In this document: piece after piece, positions 28,010 through 36,560 of the stretch
Layout of the letters: every line of letters starts with the position of its first letter
How positions within the stretch are numbered: position 1 is the first letter of the stretch
NCBI RefSeq assembly: GCF_030929615.1
Contig: NZ_JAVFVU010000005.1
Location: forward strand, 229,753 to 293,752
DNA length: 64,000 nucleotides
Source of the DNA: Dyadobacter sp. LHD-138
Lineage (GTDB): Bacteria > Bacteroidota > Bacteroidia > Cytophagales > Spirosomataceae
Direction of reading: 5' to 3'
Translations under genes and position numbers: made by a program
Notes under the pieces: model-generated
Database searches by the model: none
What the model saw: the letters and a program-made list of their open reading frames with translations, nothing else
Told to the model about the DNA's origin: nothing

Positions 28010-29896
28010 TTAAGCATTTTCCGACAGTTCCAGCCAGCGCATTTCTTTATCAGATTGTGTCTTTGTTATTTCCTCTATTTCCAGCGCCCAGGAAGTCACT
28101 TCCACGTGCGAGCCTCCATGATTTAGTTTTTCCAGCAGCTGGTTTTTCTTCTTTTCCAGTGCCGCCATTTCAACTTCAAGCTGCTCGAATTCGCGCTGTT
28201 CCTTGAAACTTAACTTCTTTTTCGGCGCAGATGGCACAACTGCAACTTCTTTAACGGGCGCGGGCGCTGCTACTTGTGCATTACCTTTTCCGGAAGCCAG
28301 GCTTTTTTTCTCTGCCTCCATTTCGTCCTGGTAATCCCTTAGCTCCGTATAATTGCCCGGAAAATCACTGATCCTGCCTTCTCCCTCAAAAACAAAAATA
28401 TGTTCCACCAAACGGTCCAGGAAGTACCTGTCGTGGGATACGATCATAATACAACCAGGGAAATTCATTAAAAATTCCTCCAGCACGTTCAGGCTCGCAA
28501 TATCCAGATCGTTCGTAGGTTCATCCAGAATCAGGAAGTTAGGCTGTTTGATCAGGATCAGAAGCAGCTGTAATCTTCTTTTTTCCCCACCACTCAGTTT
28601 AGAGATGAAATCATACTGTTTGGATGGTGAGAATAAAAACGCCTGTAATAAATGACCAACGGTAACGGTTTCACCCGTTCCCAGCTGCACAACCTCCGCC
28701 ACATCTTTAACAATATCAATCACCCGTTGGGTTTCATCAAAAACGAGATCCGTTTGTTTGTAATAACCAAACTGAACGGTTTCACCCTTGACAATTTTTC
28801 CACTATCCGGTTCCAGTTCTCCTGTGATCATGTTCAGCAAGGTGGATTTACCCATACCATTTTGACCCACAATCCCGATACGGTCGCCTTTCCGGAAAGT
28901 ATATTCAAAGTTTTTGATCAGCTCGCGCTCACCAAAACCCTTGCTGACATTTTCCATTTCAATGATCTTGCTTCCCAAACGCGCTGTACGCACGTTAAGC
29001 TCCATCTGCGTATCAAACTTTTTCTGGCTCGCTTTTTCTTTTAATTCTTCAAAAGCATCCACACGGTATTTCGCTTTCGTACCACGTGCTTTCGGCTGGC
29101 GTCTGATCCAGTCCAGTTCTTTGCGCATCAAATTCCGTGCCTTATCAATACCGGCAGCTTCCGACTCTTCGCGTTCTGCTTTTTTCTCAAGGAAATAGGA
29201 ATAATTTCCTTTGTAAGTATAAGCAGAGCCATGATCCAGTTCCAGCACCTGATTACAAACCGTGTCAAGGAAATACCTGTCGTGGGTTACAACCAACAGC
29301 GTCGTATTTTGCGTGTTCAGATATTTTTCCAGCCATTCCACCGTGTCCAGGTCCAAATGGTTGGTGGGCTCATCCAGAATCAATAACTCAGGATCCTCCA
29401 ATAATATTTTAGCCAGTGCTACCCGTTTTTTCTGTCCACCGGAAAGTGTTCCGTACAGATTCTCGGTGTTATGGATACCTAACCGGCCCAATACTTCTTT
29501 CACTTTGTATTCAAAATCCCATGCTTTGAAAGTATCCATATCTTCCATTGCCACAGCCAAAGCGTCATGATCATCTGTTTCGATGGCATGTTCATACTTT
29601 TTAACGGCAATGGCAACGGGATTATTGGAAGAAAAAATCACCTCCAAAACCGGTAAAGTCGGATCAAACGAAGGACTTTGATCCAGATAACCCACCCGGA
29701 TATCTTTTCGAATACTCACCGATCCTTCCTGTGGCGGCATCTTGCCAGTCAGAATATTTAAGAAAGTCGTTTTTCCTGTTCCGTTGGTTCCGATAAGCGC
29801 CACTTTATCACCGCGGCTGATCCCAAAATTGATATTTTTAAAAAGCCACCGGTCTCCAAATGACTTCGCAATATTTTCTGCTGAAAGGTAATTCAT
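28010..29896 (-). CDS. ABC-F family ATPase (Uup-like)
   Basis: A 628-residue cytoplasmic protein with two ABC domains and no membrane segments. Walker A sites GTNGTGKTT and GQNGMGKST, signatures LSGGQKKR and LSGGEKRR, and Walker B LILDEPTNHLD and LILDEPTNDLD are all intact. The linker between domains is basic and helical. A C-terminal coiled coil (about 560-628, rich in Glu/Lys) is typical of Uup. ABC-F proteins act on ribosomes or nucleic acids. Single gene. Confidence 0.93.
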   Translation of the reverse strand: MNYLSAENIAKSFGDRWLFKNINFGISRGDKVALIGTNGTGKTTFLNILTGKMPPQEGSVSIRKDIRVGYLDQSPSFDPTLPVLEVIFSSNNPVAIAVKKYEHAIETDDHDALAVAMEDMDTFKAWDFEYKVKEVLGRLGIHNTENLYGTLSGGQKKRVALAKILLEDPELLILDEPTNHLDLDTVEWLEKYLNTQNTTLLVVTHDRYFLDTVCNQVLELDHGSAYTYKGNYSYFLEKKAEREESEAAGIDKARNLMRKELDWIRRQPKARGTKAKYRVDAFEELKEKASQKKFDTQMELNVRTARLGSKIIEMENVSKGFGERELIKNFEYTFRKGDRIGIVGQNGMGKSTLLNMITGELEPDSGKIVKGETVQFGYYKQTDLVFDETQRVIDIVKDVAEVVQLGTGETVTVGHLLQAFLFSPSKQYDFISKLSGGEKRRLQLLLILIKQPNFLILDEPTNDLDIASLNVLEEFLMNFPGCIMIVSHDRYFLDRLVEHIFVFEGEGRISDFPGNYTELRDYQDEMEAEKKSLASGKGNAQVAAPAPVKEVAVVPSAPKKKLSFKEQREFEQLEVEMAALEKKKNQLLEKLNHGGSHVEVTSWALEIEEITKTQSDKEMRWLELSENA

Positions 29897-30038
29897 AGGT
29901 AAAATTTGGATTCTATATATACAAAGGTAGGATAGATATTAAAGAAGAAAGAAAAAATTCGTTTTCATAGGGTAAATAGCATAATATTGCTACTTATTCT
30001 TTGTTATATGGTTCAATGCGAACACATTTTTAAAACTT

Positions 30039-31025
30039 ATGTACAAAAAAATCTTTAACCTAATCCCTGTAATTTTTCTTTGCTTAAATGCTTCTGCACA
30101 AGACAGTAATTTTAAAAATTACACGCAAAAAATCGGCGGAAGTTCACAAGTTTATGACATGGTTGCCATCCCGGGCGGCGAATACCAAATGGGAAGTCCA
30201 GCTGCCGAAAAAGGCAGAAGAGCCGACGAAGGTCCTCAACACAAGGTAAAAATCGATCCTTTCTGGATGGGAAAAGTTGAAGTAGCATGGGACATTTATG
30301 ACCTGTATGCCTTCAAAAATATGGAGAAAGAAATGGCTTTGCGTCATCCTGATCCAGAAAAAAGCGTGGCAAAAACGGATGCAAGTACCCGTCCAAGTCC
30401 TCCCTATGTGGATATGTCTTTCGGTATGGGCCGTGCAGGTTACCCGGCCATTAACATGACACAATATGCTGCCATTCTTTTCTGCAAATGGCTTTATGAA
30501 AAAACGGGTGTTTTCTACCGTCTGCCAACAGAAGCAGAGTGGGAATATGCATGCCGTGCCGGTTCAAAAACTGCTTATTCTTTTGGAGCTGATGCTTCCA
30601 AAATTGATGAGTATGCCTGGTACCGTAAAAACAGTAACGCTGCCTACAAAAAAATCGGCACGAAAAAGCCAAACGCATGGGGTTTACACGATATGCACGG
30701 CAATGTCATGGAATGGACGCTTGACCAATATATTCCTGATTATTACGCAAAACAACCAGCGGGAGAAACTTTTGCTCCGGTTAAAGAACTTTACCCGACA
30801 GCCGTTCGTGGAGGATCATGGGATGACGAACCATCGGATTTGAGAAGTGCAGCCCGCACGGCTTCAAAACCGGAATGGAAAGTATTGGATCCGCAACTTC
30901 CAAAAAGCGAATGGTGGATGACAAGTGCTTCTTTTGTAGGATTCAGGTTGGTAAGGCCACTTAAAACGCCATCGGCAGAAGAAATCGCAAAATATTACAG
31001 CCCCGCATTGATAGAAGATTATTGA
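30039..31025 (+). CDS. Exported SUMF1-type (formylglycine-generating enzyme-like) protein
   Basis: A 328-residue exported protein. The signal peptide ends near ASAQD. The SUMF1/FGE-sulfatase domain is visible from IPGGEYQMGS (residue 44), through YRLPTEAEWEYACRAG, to WGLHDMHGNVMEWT, AVRGGSWDD and FVGFRLVRP. No sulfatase is nearby, so formylglycine formation is not implied; many SUMF1-domain proteins in this phylum are structural or binding proteins, including gliding lipoproteins. It lies 27 bp before a Gfo/Idh/MocA gene, probably the same operon. Confidence 0.85.
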   Translation: MYKKIFNLIPVIFLCLNASAQDSNFKNYTQKIGGSSQVYDMVAIPGGEYQMGSPAAEKGRRADEGPQHKVKIDPFWMGKVEVAWDIYDLYAFKNMEKEMALRHPDPEKSVAKTDASTRPSPPYVDMSFGMGRAGYPAINMTQYAAILFCKWLYEKTGVFYRLPTEAEWEYACRAGSKTAYSFGADASKIDEYAWYRKNSNAAYKKIGTKKPNAWGLHDMHGNVMEWTLDQYIPDYYAKQPAGETFAPVKELYPTAVRGGSWDDEPSDLRSAARTASKPEWKVLDPQLPKSEWWMTSASFVGFRLVRPLKTPSAEEIAKYYSPALIEDY

Positions 31026-31052
31026 TATAACACTCTTAACTAAACATTAGAA

Positions 31053-32396
31053 ATGGAAAAAAACAGACGCGAATTCCTTAAAGCTTCCGGCCTGGTTGCC
31101 GGTGGTGTTATCCTTAGCCCACTTGCGGGTTATGGATATAACAGTGCCGTGGGTGATACCATCAAGGTAGCATTGATCGGCTGTGGTGGACGCGGAACAG
31201 GTGCAGCTGCGCAGGCATTGAGCACAAGCCAGAATGTTCAGATTGTGGCGATGGCTGATGCTTTCAAAGACAGACTGGATGAATCTTACAGAAACCTCAC
31301 AGCAAAAAAATACAAAAATGCAGCGGGTGTTATTGTAGATACCAAAACAAAAGTAAATGTACCTGACGATCGCAAATTCGTGGGTTTTGACGCTTTTAAA
31401 AAGGCAATCGCTCTGAAAGATGTGGATGTTGTGATTTTGGCAACACCTCCGGGATTCCGTCCTTCACATTTTGAAGAAGCTGTCAATAATAACAAACATA
31501 TCTTCATGGAAAAACCGGTAGCAACCGATGCGCCGGGTATCCGTAAAGTTTTGGCTTTGGCAGAAGAAGCCAAGAAAAAGAAACTGAACGTAGTTGTGGG
31601 TCTTCAGCGCCACTACCAGCGCAATTATCTTGAAGCGATCAAAAGAATTCATGATGGTGCTTTGGGTGATATCGTTGGCGGACAGGTTTACTGGGTCGGC
31701 AGCAGCCCGTGGATGAAAGAACGTCAGCCAAACCAGACTGAAATGGAATACCAAATGAGAAACTGGTATTACTTCAACTGGTTATGCGGTGACCATATTT
31801 CGGAACAACACGTGCACAATATCGACGTGGCCAACTGGGTAAAACGTGGCTATCCGGTTCAGATTCAGGGAACGGGCGGACGCGAAGTACGTACAGGAAA
31901 ACAATATGGTGAAATTTTTGACCACCATACCCTTGATCTTGTTTACGCAGACGGAACAACCATTTCAAGCCAGTGCCGTCAGTTTGAAGGTACATGGAAT
32001 AAAGTGGACGAAGCTTTTGTAGGAACAAAAGGGCGTATCGACAGCTTTGACGGCAAAAAAACGATCCTGAAAGATTACAAAGGAGGCGTTATTTACCAAC
32101 ATGATGATAAAGGCGACATTAATCCGTATCAGGTTGAACATGACGACTTATTTGCTGCCGTAGCGAAAGGCGAATATAAATTTGCTGACGCAGAAAACGG
32201 AGCAAAAAGTACGATGACAGCCATCATGGGCCGTATGGCTACCTATTCAGGTAAAATGATTAAGTGGGATGAGGCGTTGAATTCAGATATCAACCTGTTC
32301 CCTGACAAGCTTGCATGGGATGCCAATCCAAAAATCCTTCCGGGACCAGACGGGTTATATCCTGTTGCAGTACCAGGAAAAACAATCGTGATCTAA
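31053..32396 (+). CDS. Gfo/Idh/MocA family oxidoreductase with Tat signal
   Basis: A 447-residue NAD(P)-dependent oxidoreductase of the Gfo/Idh/MocA family. The N-terminus (NRREFLKASG followed by a hydrophobic stretch) is a twin-arginine export signal, so it acts in the periplasm with a pre-bound cofactor. The Rossmann motif is ALIGCGGRGTG near residue 40 and the family EKPVATD motif is near residue 153. Substrates are usually sugars or polyols. Pairing with the SUMF1-type gene suggests a joint role in glycan processing, which is inference. Confidence 0.9.
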   Translation: MEKNRREFLKASGLVAGGVILSPLAGYGYNSAVGDTIKVALIGCGGRGTGAAAQALSTSQNVQIVAMADAFKDRLDESYRNLTAKKYKNAAGVIVDTKTKVNVPDDRKFVGFDAFKKAIALKDVDVVILATPPGFRPSHFEEAVNNNKHIFMEKPVATDAPGIRKVLALAEEAKKKKLNVVVGLQRHYQRNYLEAIKRIHDGALGDIVGGQVYWVGSSPWMKERQPNQTEMEYQMRNWYYFNWLCGDHISEQHVHNIDVANWVKRGYPVQIQGTGGREVRTGKQYGEIFDHHTLDLVYADGTTISSQCRQFEGTWNKVDEAFVGTKGRIDSFDGKKTILKDYKGGVIYQHDDKGDINPYQVEHDDLFAAVAKGEYKFADAENGAKSTMTAIMGRMATYSGKMIKWDEALNSDINLFPDKLAWDANPKILPGPDGLYPVAVPGKTIVI

Positions 32397-32405
32397 CATT
32401 TTTCC

Positions 32406-32456
32406 GATAAAACAACAAAGGCTGCGGTGTTAAATCGCAGCCTTTGTTGTTTTATC
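32406..32456. terminator. Long bidirectional terminator
   Basis: Perfect 21-bp arms (32406-32426 and 32436-32456) around a 9-nt loop, with A/T-rich outer ends. It serves the oxidoreductase gene (plus) and apbE (minus); the apbE stop codon lies inside the right arm. Confidence 0.88.
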
Positions 32457-33519
32457 TATCTTTCAAAATCGTATTCCAGCTTTTCACCTGGTCGTTTTTT
32501 GTTTCAACGAGCCAGACTTTGTTGTTCGGAAAACGTTTCAAATATTTCTTTCCTTCTTTTATTCCGGAAACACTAAAAGCCGTTGCGAGTGCGTCAGCCT
32601 CCGTTGCATTAGGGGAAATAACCGTCGTTCTGACGTGATGTTCCAGCCCAATCCCCGTTTTTGGGTCAACGATATGGGAATACCGTTTTCCATTGTATTC
32701 GAGATACCTGTAGGTCGGACCTGAGGTTGCAATACCCACATTGGCATATTCTATCGTTTTGATCGAATCTCTACCCGAAGAAATAACAATTTTCCAGCCC
32801 CTTTCTCCCGGCGGCGGATCCATCAGAGCCAGTTTTCCACCGGCATCGATCATAGCCGATTTTATGCCATAGCTTTTCAAAACCTTCACGGCCTCGTCTG
32901 CTGCATAACCTTTCCCCAAGCCGCCAATATCCAGCCGCATACCCTTGTCTTTCAACTGAATACTATGGGTTGACGCATTGAATTTAACTTTATTATAACC
33001 CGTTCTACTGAGCGCGTTAGCGATCAATTCTTTATCAGGAAAATATCCCTTGCGTGTAGCCCGTCTCCATTCCTGAACAATCGGCCCAAGTGTGGCGTCA
33101 AAAGCACCGTTGGTTTTTTTGCTGATATCATCCGAAACAAACAAAATAGCAAACAGGTCCTTACTGACCGGAATCCATTGCGTGGAGCCCGATTGCGCGG
33201 AGACGGCATTGATCTCGCTATCGTCCCGATAGTCGCTTAAAGTCAGGTTAAGATCTTCAATGCGTTTGAATGCACTATGCGCAGCCTTATTCGCCAGGGA
33301 GTCGTCAGCGGCATAGATGATCAACTTAAACGGTGACCCCATAAGCCCTTTTTCAAACGAATATCTTTTTTCCTGTGCAAATAATTGATTGGGAAAATAG
33401 CAAAGAAGAAATAGAATTACTATATTCGGTATAGAGTAATCCTTTAAATCAAAATTTTCAATAAAGTGGAACGAACGATATAATCGGGTGAAACTGAATC
33501 TACTAAACGCTATTATCAT
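32452..33519 (-). CDS. apbE: FAD:protein FMN transferase (ApbE)
   Basis: Attaches FMN covalently to Thr/Ser of target flavoproteins such as Na+-translocating NADH:quinone reductase or Rnf subunits, outside the cytoplasm. Family marks: EINAVSAQSG, FDATLGPIV, LDIGGLGKGYAADEA and a C-terminal TEADALATAFSV. A hydrophobic export segment (IVILFLLCYFPNQLFAQ) ends about residue 49 from ATG 33519. The frame is open to 33666 but that part is antisense to a small gene; 33519 is the first good ATG. Target not visible here. Confidence 0.88.
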   Translation of the reverse strand: MIIAFSRFSFTRLYRSFHFIENFDLKDYSIPNIVILFLLCYFPNQLFAQEKRYSFEKGLMGSPFKLIIYAADDSLANKAAHSAFKRIEDLNLTLSDYRDDSEINAVSAQSGSTQWIPVSKDLFAILFVSDDISKKTNGAFDATLGPIVQEWRRATRKGYFPDKELIANALSRTGYNKVKFNASTHSIQLKDKGMRLDIGGLGKGYAADEAVKVLKSYGIKSAMIDAGGKLALMDPPPGERGWKIVISSGRDSIKTIEYANVGIATSGPTYRYLEYNGKRYSHIVDPKTGIGLEHHVRTTVISPNATEADALATAFSVSGIKEGKKYLKRFPNNKVWLVETKNDQVKSWNTILKDR

Positions 33520-33676
33520 CTTATCAGCAGGTCTGCTATTAATTGCTACAGGTGCTTTTATCAAGTCGACACATGTCCAATTTAGTAATCCCGCCATTCT
33601 GAGCGGTCTTACCGTTGAATTTTTAGGAACCATCTGGCTCGTTTTAAGCCTGAATCGCAGGCGCAAAAAAAGTTAG
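33488..33676 (+). CDS. Small two-helix membrane protein
   Basis: A 62-residue protein starting with GTG. Two hydrophobic helices (about residues 7-24 and 36-54) and a basic tail NRRRKK. The pattern GAFIKSTH followed by a second helix GLTVEFLG recalls the short two-helix unit of GldL-like Bacteroidota proteins, a weak resemblance. It overlaps the apbE 5' end by 32 bp antisense and the aroC stop by 4 bp. The coding call rests on helix pattern and composition. Confidence 0.5.
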   Translation: MKLNLLNAIIILSAGLLLIATGAFIKSTHVQFSNPAILSGLTVEFLGTIWLVLSLNRRRKKS

Positions 33677-34752
33677 AGCTTGCTCGCTTTATTTCTCAGG
33701 TAAAAATCTGCCAGCACCAATGCGGCCATCGCTTCGACAATCGGTACGGCACGTGGAACAACGCAAGGATCGTGGCGCCCTTTCCCTTGTACAATCGCAA
33801 TATCACCTTTTGCATCGACGCTTTCCTGGTCCTGCATAATGGTCGCTACCGGCTTGAAGGCTACTCTGAAATAAATATCTTCGCCATTGGAAATACCACC
33901 CTGTATACCACCAGAATGATTAGTACGGGTATGCACATCCCCTTTTTCATCGATATAGAAAGCGTCATTGTGTTCCGAACCCAGCATCGCAACACCGTCG
34001 AAACCGCTTCCGTATTCAAAACCTTTTACGGCGTTGATACTTAACATCGCCTTGCCAAGTTCTGCATGCAGCTTATCGAAAACAGGCTCACCCCACCCTG
34101 CCGGGGTTCCTTTCACGACACAGTTCACGACGCCACCAACGGAATCTCCTTTTTTACGGACATCGTCAATGTAAGTAAACATCCTGGCTGCCATTTCGGG
34201 ATCAGGACAACGGACGGCATTATTTTCCGTTTCTGTAAGATCAAGTTCCGTATAAGGTTTATCCAGTTTCATTCCGCCTACCTGCGACACATAAGCCTGA
34301 ATATTGACGCCAAAGTTAGCCAGCAGCAACTTCGCCAGCGCACCTGCCGCAACCCGCGCCGCTGTTTCCCTTGCCGAGCTTCTTCCACCGCCACGGTAAT
34401 CGCGCACGCCGTATTTTGCCTGGTAGGTATAATCCGCATGGGAAGGACGGAACTGAGCCGCAATGTGCGAATAGTCTTTACTCCGCTGATCTTCATTACG
34501 AATGATCAGGGCTATGGGTGTTCCGGTCGTTTTCCCTTCAAAAACACCCGACAATACTTCGAACTCATCCGCTTCCTTACGCTGCGTCGTAATACGCGAT
34601 TGCCCTGGTTTACGGCGTGTCAATTCGCTTTGAATAAAATCAGTGTCAAAATCCACACCCGCCGGGCATCCTTCCACTACAACACCGATTCCTACTCCGT
34701 GTGATTCCCCGAATGTGGAAATCTTAAATATTTTTCCGTATGTACTACCCAT
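33673..34752 (-). CDS. aroC: Chorismate synthase
   Basis: Last enzyme of the shikimate pathway, converting 5-enolpyruvylshikimate 3-phosphate to chorismate with reduced FMN. 359 residues. Signatures: [19 protein letters not shown] near residue 13, [12 protein letters not shown] (FMN-site region) and the C-terminal [17 protein letters not shown]. It starts 6 bp after batD ends, so the two are probably cotranscribed. Confidence 0.97.
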   Translation of the reverse strand: MGSTYGKIFKISTFGESHGVGIGVVVEGCPAGVDFDTDFIQSELTRRKPGQSRITTQRKEADEFEVLSGVFEGKTTGTPIALIIRNEDQRSKDYSHIAAQFRPSHADYTYQAKYGVRDYRGGGRSSARETAARVAAGALAKLLLANFGVNIQAYVSQVGGMKLDKPYTELDLTETENNAVRCPDPEMAARMFTYIDDVRKKGDSVGGVVNCVVKGTPAGWGEPVFDKLHAELGKAMLSINAVKGFEYGSGFDGVAMLGSEHNDAFYIDEKGDVHTRTNHSGGIQGGISNGEDIYFRVAFKPVATIMQDQESVDAKGDIAIVQGKGRHDPCVVPRAVPIVEAMAALVLADFYLRNKASKL

Positions 34753-34758
34753 GAAAGT

Positions 34759-36153
34759 TTATTTTCTAAATATCCAAACCATCGTAATTAACAGTAAAAT
34801 TACAACAGCATTGGTCACATCTTTTAATATTTGTTTAAAATCAAAATATTCCTGGCTGCTATCCAGCCTTTCCAAGTTGTCATACAATCCGGCAGAACCG
34901 TGTAAGGATAAGTTTCCTAACTTATAATCGTCGCCCCTTACTTGTAAGGTTTTCTGAGAAATTAAGGTATCATATTTTGCCGTCTTCGGATTGAAAAAGA
35001 CCCACTGAAAGTATCTTCCCAAAGGAAAAGTCCCGTCCTGCCGGGGCACAACAAAATAATCAAAACTCTTTTCCCCCGTTACATACTGACTGCTTCGCTT
35101 AATAATCCTGCTAACATCCGGCGGATAAAAATCAAATGCAGAATTGGTCGAAATTTCCGGCATGGGTATTGCCGCAATATTGCCTCTCCCCTCAATCCTG
35201 AACAGATAGCGGATACTTTCTCCGGGATAAACCATTTTGCTCGATAACCGCTCTACAAGGCTATATTCCCCCACTGCAATCTGATCTTTCAATGGGTGGG
35301 GAGGTAATGGCTTTACGGCGATCTTAATCGCTCTGGAACGGAAAGATTTTATCACCTTTCCCTCTCCGGTTTTACCAACTGCTCCCACCAGCATGTCCAA
35401 AGTTACCGACGGAAATACAATATCCTGCAAAGTCATCGGGAAAAACTGTGCCTGATATAAATTATACGCCGTATATTTTCTACCACCAATCGTAACACGG
35501 TGCTTGATAATTTCTTCAATACCCACATTTTCCTCCCAACATCCCACCGGACGCAGTTTCTTTAACATCGCCTGCAGCTGCGTATTAACCTGATAAAAAT
35601 CCATCTGGACCGGTGCATTCTCGGCCACATACAACGACATGCCCAGGGCAAATCCCTCACGGATGAAAACAGCTTTTTTATTGGTACCCACAGACAGGAA
35701 AATATCCTCGCCGTTGTTAACAGATTCCGGAACAACCGCATCTTCCTGCCCATCACCCTCCGCGTTGCTCACCGTACCGGGTGAATACACGACAGTTAAT
35801 TCCTCCGACTTAATTTTCACACCGTTTACCGTAATAAAAAACGGCTCAATGATATATGTTCCCTGCTTTAATGCGAAATATTGCTGACTAATGGTCTGTA
35901 CAACTATCTGCTTGCCTCCAACCGTATTCATGGTACTTGTGGCCGATTTACTGCGTTTTTCTAATCCCGCGATTTCCGGAAAAGTTACTGAAGGACGGTT
36001 TTCCACATCTGGCACCACTACTGAAATCGTAAATGGCTCGTCCATTTTAAGATTTTGGGGACCAAATTCAATAATTGGATCATTATTTATAATTTGCGCA
36101 TGAATAGTACAAGAAAAACATAAAATTATGCTTAAAATTACATATAATTTCAT
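34759..36153 (-). CDS. BatD family protein
   Basis: A 464-residue protein with a signal peptide (to CTIHAQ), a long beta-rich extracytoplasmic region and one C-terminal membrane helix (VTNAVVILLLITMVWIF). The N-terminal DEPFTISVVVPDVENRP and YFALKQGTYIIEPF segments are typical of BatD/oxygen-tolerance proteins, which in other Bacteroidota sit with BatA/B/C/E and MoxR. None of those partners is here; aroC follows instead. The role in stress tolerance is by family only. Confidence 0.8.
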   Translation of the reverse strand: MKLYVILSIILCFSCTIHAQIINNDPIIEFGPQNLKMDEPFTISVVVPDVENRPSVTFPEIAGLEKRSKSATSTMNTVGGKQIVVQTISQQYFALKQGTYIIEPFFITVNGVKIKSEELTVVYSPGTVSNAEGDGQEDAVVPESVNNGEDIFLSVGTNKKAVFIREGFALGMSLYVAENAPVQMDFYQVNTQLQAMLKKLRPVGCWEENVGIEEIIKHRVTIGGRKYTAYNLYQAQFFPMTLQDIVFPSVTLDMLVGAVGKTGEGKVIKSFRSRAIKIAVKPLPPHPLKDQIAVGEYSLVERLSSKMVYPGESIRYLFRIEGRGNIAAIPMPEISTNSAFDFYPPDVSRIIKRSSQYVTGEKSFDYFVVPRQDGTFPLGRYFQWVFFNPKTAKYDTLISQKTLQVRGDDYKLGNLSLHGSAGLYDNLERLDSSQEYFDFKQILKDVTNAVVILLLITMVWIFRK

Positions 36154-36256
36154 GGAAAATATTCGTTACACTAATTGGTGATTGCCGCGGGACAATATTT
36201 CCCCCAAGCTTTTTCTAACCGTGTGTCTTACCTAAACCGCAAAACTACATAATACT

Positions 36257-36463
36257 ATGGCCTCTATGCTTGAATACATTAAAATTATTCTGCAAAAGGT
36301 TAGTTTCGACCGCAGATTGTTTGAAAAAGAATTAAGAAAAGCAATCCGCATGTTAATGCCCGCTGAAGTTAAACGTTTAAGGAACTGGTGCTACGAAAAT
36401 TACGGAGCTATGCATCTTGCCGTACTTAACAACTGCTTTCCGCTGCCATCTACACTTGGCTGA
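36257..36463 (+). CDS. Small conserved-looking cytoplasmic protein
   Basis: A 68-residue protein of unknown function; the start may instead be ATG 36266. Basic, helical, with no export signal. The core FDRRLFEKELRKAIRML is an amphipathic helix followed by RLRNWCYENYG. It ends 31 bp before an unusually strong terminator, supporting a transcribed gene. Confidence 0.65.
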   Translation: MASMLEYIKIILQKVSFDRRLFEKELRKAIRMLMPAEVKRLRNWCYENYGAMHLAVLNNCFPLPSTLG

Positions 36464-36494
36464 TCATTTGTATACAACGTAAAAATTTATTTTT

Positions 36495-36553
36495 CCAAAT
36501 AAAACGAAAAAGACCCGTCGAATATTTCGACGGGTCTTTTTCGTTTTATTTGG
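36495..36553. terminator. Perfect 28-bp inverted repeat, bidirectional terminator
   Basis: Arms 36495-36522 and 36526-36553 are exact reverse complements around a TAT loop. The GC core (GACCCGTCG) is flanked by A runs and T runs on each side, so it terminates in both directions: the small gene at 36257 and the TPR operon converging from the right. Confidence 0.92.
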
Positions 36554-36560
36554 GTAACGA

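Noticed and set aside
30039..31025. SUMF1-type protein as a sulfatase-maturing enzyme
   Set aside because: No sulfatase gene is near and the domain is common in non-enzymatic proteins of this phylum.
34066..34704. Plus-strand open frame (212 codons) opposite aroC
   Set aside because: aroC is unmistakable and covers the region; the opposite frame shows no domain.
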